Source: an uncultured Ruminococcus sp.
GTDB lineage: Bacteria > Bacillota > Clostridia > Oscillospirales > Acutalibacteraceae
Length of the DNA: 8,690 bases
Assembly (NCBI GenBank): GCA_902766305.1
Contig: CACXDE010000468.1
Span: forward strand, 1-8,690
Reading direction: 5' to 3'
Shown here: positions 6,716 to 8,690 of the stretch, piece by piece
Numbering within the stretch: the first letter of the stretch is position 1
Layout of the letters: every line of letters begins with the position of its first letter
Notes under the pieces: generated by a model
Told to the model about the DNA's origin: nothing
The model's input: the letters and a program-made list of their open reading frames with translations, nothing else
Databases searched by the model: none
Translations under genes and position numbers: made by a program

Positions 6716-7230
6716 AATTCATCGTCCTTGATGACATAGCTTGAAGAACTGGGAAAACCAAGAAGAGTCATTACCTTTTCTTCCTTTTCTCTCATCCTGA
6801 GACGCTGAAGACCATTATCCTCATGATCGTAACCAAGAAGATGAAGCATAGAATGGGCTGTAAGATATCCGACCTCTCTCTGGAGACTGTGTCCGAAACG
6901 CTCCGCCTGTTCCACTGCCGTATCCATAGAAATAACAATATCTCCAAGTATTTTTGCGCCGTTATTGGGATCTGTATCATACTTGCCGTTTTCTCCCATC
7001 GGGAAAGACAATACGTCCGTCACACTATCCTTATTGCGGTATATAGAATTAAGTTCCTTTATCTGTTTATTGTTGACAAGTGTGACGCTTACCTCAACCG
7101 ATCCGGTAAACTCCTCCATTTTCAGTACGGCATTACAGCAGCGTCTGATCAGCATTCTCAGTCCCGTAGGGATCTTGACGTCCTTCTGTTTGTTTGTGAT
7201 GATCACTTTGATCTTATCCATTAAAACCAT
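6712..7230 (-). CDS. ybeY: endoribonuclease YbeY (rRNA maturation factor)
   Basis: Zinc-dependent RNase of the UPF0054 family, required for 3' maturation of 16S rRNA and for ribosome quality control; cytosolic. It is 172 aa from the first ATG. The metal-binding motif HSMLHLLGYDH (H126, H130, H136; HxxxHxxxxxH) is complete. LNSIYRNKDSVTDVLSFPM (60-78) and LGDIVIS (95-101) are the other two family blocks. The ATG at 7230-7228 has AGGAAAGG just upstream. An in-frame ATG at 7221-7219, giving MDKIKV, is nearly as plausible, because AAAGG is then 10 nt away and the family usually begins close to that point. It follows phoH after 65 nt and shares ATGA with dgkA. The neighbours phoH and era are its standard companions and the pairing with Era is functionally sensible. 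Confidence 0.98.
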   Translation of the reverse strand: MVLMDKIKVIITNKQKDVKIPTGLRMLIRRCCNAVLKMEEFTGSVEVSVTLVNNKQIKELNSIYRNKDSVTDVLSFPMGENGKYDTDPNNGAKILGDIVISMDTAVEQAERFGHSLQREVGYLTAHSMLHLLGYDHEDNGLQRLRMREKEEKVMTLLGFPSSSSYVIKDDEL

Positions 7231-7295
7231 ACCTTTCCTATATATTATATCACAGCCGCAACCCGTGATAACAAATGATCCGCTCCATGCGTGAT

Positions 7296-8267
7296 CTATT
7301 TCCTCTTATCAGCCGTCTTTCCGGCAAATTTTTCGTAAGCACGGATTATATCCTGTACAAGCTTATTCCTTACAACATCCGAGGCATCAAAAGTCACAGC
7401 CTCTATGCCCTCAATATCCTTTAGTATCCTCACAGCGTCCTTCAATCCTGATCTTACACCGCCGGGAAGATCTATCTGTGTTATATCTCCTGTTATAACC
7501 ATCTTAGAATTGTTCCCCAGTCTTGTAAGAAACATCTTCATCTGTTCAGGGGTAGTATTCTGCGCTTCATCAAGAATTATAAAGCTGTCATCAAGAGTCC
7601 TGCCTCTCATATAAGCGAGCGGCGCAACCTCAATATTTCCTCTTTCCACATACTTCTGATAGGTTTCCGCTCCAAGCATATCGAAAAGAGCGTCATAAAG
7701 CGGTCTGAGGTAGGGATCGACCTTGCTTTGCAGATCACCAGGCAAAAATCCCAACTTTTCTCCGGCTTCGACTGCCGGTCTTGTCAGGATTATCCTGTTT
7801 ATCTCTCTTGCACGGAACGCCGTAACCGCCATAGCAACAGCAAGATATGTCTTTCCCGTACCGGCAGGCCCTATGCCAAGAGTTATCGTATTTTTGGCGA
7901 TCGAATTACAATATGTCCTCTGTCCAAGCGTTTTTGGCTTTACCGGGCGTCCCTTAGAGGTAATACATATACAATCTCCTGCCAACTGTTCTATCTTGTG
8001 TTCCTTTCCCTCATTCACAAGGGACATACAATATCTGACATTCTGTTCGCTTAGTGCTTCGCCGCGGTTCACAAGAGCGAGCAGACTTTCTATCACTCTG
8101 TATGCTTTTGATACATTCTCCGCCTCGCCTGATATTTTCAGTTCTGAATCACGGCATACAACCGACACCATATATTCATTCTGTATCATTCTGATATTTT
8201 CGTCAAAGGTTCCGAACAGCGCCACTGCCTGTTCCATTCTGTCAATATTTATGATCTGCTCTGTCAT
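7296..8267 (-). CDS. phoH: PhoH-family P-loop ATPase
   Basis: PhoH-like protein (PhoH/YbeZ type), an ATPase related to helicase-type P-loop proteins. It partners YbeY in RNA metabolism in several bacteria, and its exact substrate is unsettled. Counting from the chosen ATG it is 323 aa, usual for the family. The N-terminal 100 or so residues are a KH-like RNA-binding region (LKISGEAENVSKAYRVIESLL). Walker A is GPAGTGKT (133-140), Walker B is FIILDEAQN (229-237), and VITGDITQIDLP (257-268) is the conserved sensor region. LTRPAVEAGEKLGFLPGDL is another family block. A TTG seven codons upstream and two adjacent ATGs (8270 and 8267) are possible starts; the run GGGGG sits 5 nt before the 8267 ATG, hence the choice. 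It is the first gene of the unit, behind a likely promoter at 8407-8435. Confidence 0.97.
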   Translation of the reverse strand: MTEQIINIDRMEQAVALFGTFDENIRMIQNEYMVSVVCRDSELKISGEAENVSKAYRVIESLLALVNRGEALSEQNVRYCMSLVNEGKEHKIEQLAGDCICITSKGRPVKPKTLGQRTYCNSIAKNTITLGIGPAGTGKTYLAVAMAVTAFRAREINRIILTRPAVEAGEKLGFLPGDLQSKVDPYLRPLYDALFDMLGAETYQKYVERGNIEVAPLAYMRGRTLDDSFIILDEAQNTTPEQMKMFLTRLGNNSKMVITGDITQIDLPGGVRSGLKDAVRILKDIEGIEAVTFDASDVVRNKLVQDIIRAYEKFAGKTADKRK

Positions 8268-8400
8268 CATATCCCCCGAACCGGCAATCAATAAATTGTA
8301 TCTGTTACCCGACAGAACACACTGTATCCGCCGGATAAATACAACACTAATGGTAAAAATGCACCAAATATTACTGCAATATTATTAATTTTATTGATTT
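8268..8400 (-). other. presumed 5' leader of the phoH transcript
   Basis: About 130 nt between the expected transcription start and the phoH ATG. It contains two short dyads: AATATT-ACTGC-AATATT (8367-8383) and TATCCG-C-CGGATA (8325-8337). Neither is followed by a T-run and I recognise no riboswitch core. The leader is long for an unregulated gene, but no regulator can be named from it. Confidence 0.4.
8273..8277 (-). promoter_or_regulatory. ribosome binding site of phoH
   Basis: GGGGG in the context TTCGGGGGATATGATG. It is 5 nt before the second of the two tandem ATGs and 2 nt before the first, favouring 8267 as the start. It rules against the TTG at 8291, which would lie upstream of it. 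Confidence 0.5.
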
Positions 8401-8406
8401 TTATTT

Positions 8407-8435
8407 ATTATAACATAAAAATAGTAAAAAGTCAC
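8407..8435 (-). promoter_or_regulatory. sigma-A type promoter driving the phoH operon
   Basis: On the minus strand, -35 GTGACT (8435-8430, four of six consensus bases), a spacer of exactly 17 bases, and a perfect -10 TATAAT (8412-8407). Transcription would begin near 8400. It is the only good promoter match seen upstream of the unit, and it has a strongly A-rich upstream flank. Confidence 0.75.
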
Positions 8436-8475
8436 TATATTTTTTATAATTTTTATTCTTTTTTTATAATTTTAG
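8436..8475 (-). promoter_or_regulatory. A/T-tract UP-element-like region with a 20-bp direct repeat
   Basis: Immediately upstream of the -35 box. The 13-mer TTTTTATAATTTT (plus strand) occurs at 8441-8453 and again at 8461-8473, exactly 20 bp apart and close to two helical turns. The stretch is almost pure A/T. On the transcribed strand it is A-rich, as expected of an UP element contacted by the RNA polymerase alpha subunit. Its function is inferred. Confidence 0.55.
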
Positions 8476-8480
8476 AGTTT

Positions 8481-8508
8481 TCAGCTGTCAGTCATCAGTT
8501 GTCAGTTA
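8481..8508. repeat. heptamer tandem array A (TCAGNNN, 4 units)
   Basis: Four back-to-back 7-bp units: TCAGCTG, TCAGTCA, TCAGTTG, TCAGTTA. All share TCAG in the same register. It is just upstream of the A/T-rich promoter flank. Confidence 0.8.
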
Positions 8509-8541
8509 AAAACAGCGGTACATCATAATGTGGAAAGTGAA

Positions 8542-8576
8542 CAGCTCAGAGCTAAGAGTGCAGAGTCCAGAGAATG
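8542..8576. repeat. heptamer tandem array B (GAGNNNA-like, 4-5 units)
   Basis: Units in one register: CAGCTCA, GAGCTAA, GAGTGCA, GAGTCCA, GAGAATG. The first and last are degenerate. It is less regular than the flanking arrays, but the 7-bp period of GAG with a trailing A is clear for the middle three units. Confidence 0.55.
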
Positions 8577-8634
8577 ACATACCAAGTTTTATTCTTCTTT
8601 TGTTGTTCTAAAAGCTTTCCACGTCTGTCATTCT
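8571..8634. repeat. inverted pair AGAATGACA / TGTCATTCT
   Basis: AGAATGACA at 8571-8579 and its exact complement TGTCATTCT at 8626-8634, separated by 46 bp. A second inverted pair, GTGGAAAG (8530-8537) and CTTTCCAC (8615-8622), interleaves with it. The string TGTCATTCTGAG (8626-8637) resembles a widely dispersed intergenic repeat motif of bacterial genomes, by recollection only. Confidence 0.55.
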
Positions 8635-8649
8635 GAGGAGCGGCTAATT

Positions 8650-8684
8650 CAATGTACAATGTTCAATGTGCAATGTACAATGGT
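8650..8684. repeat. heptamer tandem array C (CAATGTN, 5 units)
   Basis: Five back-to-back 7-bp units: CAATGTA, CAATGTT, CAATGTG, CAATGTA, CAATGGT. Six positions are fixed in four of the five units. It lies near the right edge; the next few bases (GGCGTA) do not continue it. Confidence 0.85.
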
Positions 8685-8690
8685 GGCGTA

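Noticed and set aside
7244..7274. Possible internal promoter before ybeY: extended -10 TGATATAAT (7252-7244) with a weak TTGTTA (7274-7269).
   Set aside because: The spacer is 19 bp and the -35 is poor. The expected start point falls inside the ribosome binding site of ybeY, so a useful transcript for the first ATG is unlikely; it could only serve the ATG at 7221.
7723..8388. Long open frame of 221 codons on the plus strand opposite phoH.
   Set aside because: It is antisense to the well-supported phoH coding sequence, has a cysteine/serine-rich composition typical of shadow frames, and carries no recognisable motif.
8481..8684. CRISPR-like array.
   Set aside because: Units are 7 bp and directly abutting, without spacers of 25-40 bp, and no cas-like gene is near.

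Overview
All recognisable genes lie on the minus strand, so the window reads from right to left. It looks like chromosomal DNA of a low-to-mid GC Firmicute of class Clostridia. The order phoH-ybeY-dgkA-(x)-era-yqzL-recO, the YqzL-type small protein and MutS2 support this. The GC-rich hairpin element and the codon choice suggest a Ruminococcus-like member of the Oscillospiraceae, but that is inferred from style rather than from a marker gene.

Right edge (about 8268-8690): about 420 bases without a gene. Going leftward it holds three different 7-bp-period tandem arrays, an inverted pair of a GAATGACA-type motif, a very A/T-rich tract with a repeated 13-mer, a good sigma-A promoter (GTGACT-17-TATAAT, minus strand) and a leader of about 130 nt.

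Main block (8270 to 1479): phoH (RNA-associated P-loop protein), ybeY (16S rRNA processing endonuclease), dgkA (undecaprenol/diacylglycerol kinase), an unrecognised two-helix membrane protein, era (30S assembly GTPase), a YqzL-family small protein, recO (recombination mediator) and mutS2 (SMR-domain ATPase acting in recombination control and/or ribosome rescue). Several junctions overlap or are only a few bases wide (ybeY/dgkA share ATGA; yqzL overlaps recO by 80 nt; recO overlaps mutS2 by 8 nt), which supports one transcription unit. PhoH, YbeY, Era and probably MutS2 all touch the ribosome or RNA. RecO and MutS2 also touch DNA repair, and DgkA serves lipid-carrier recycling.

Left part (1 to 1478): a 184-nt gap after mutS2 carries a compact palindrome-rich element with mutually exclusive foldings that could mask the next ribosome binding site. 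It is followed by an unrecognised membrane-anchored protein, weakly YpmS-like in layout, and by the N-terminal part of NAD(P)H-hydrate epimerase (nnr), which runs off the left edge.

No tRNA, rRNA, CRISPR array, insertion sequence or phage gene was seen. The coding part is an ordinary conserved housekeeping block. The unusual material is in the two intergenic regions, the unknown gene where many Firmicutes have cdd, and the long yqzL/recO overlap.
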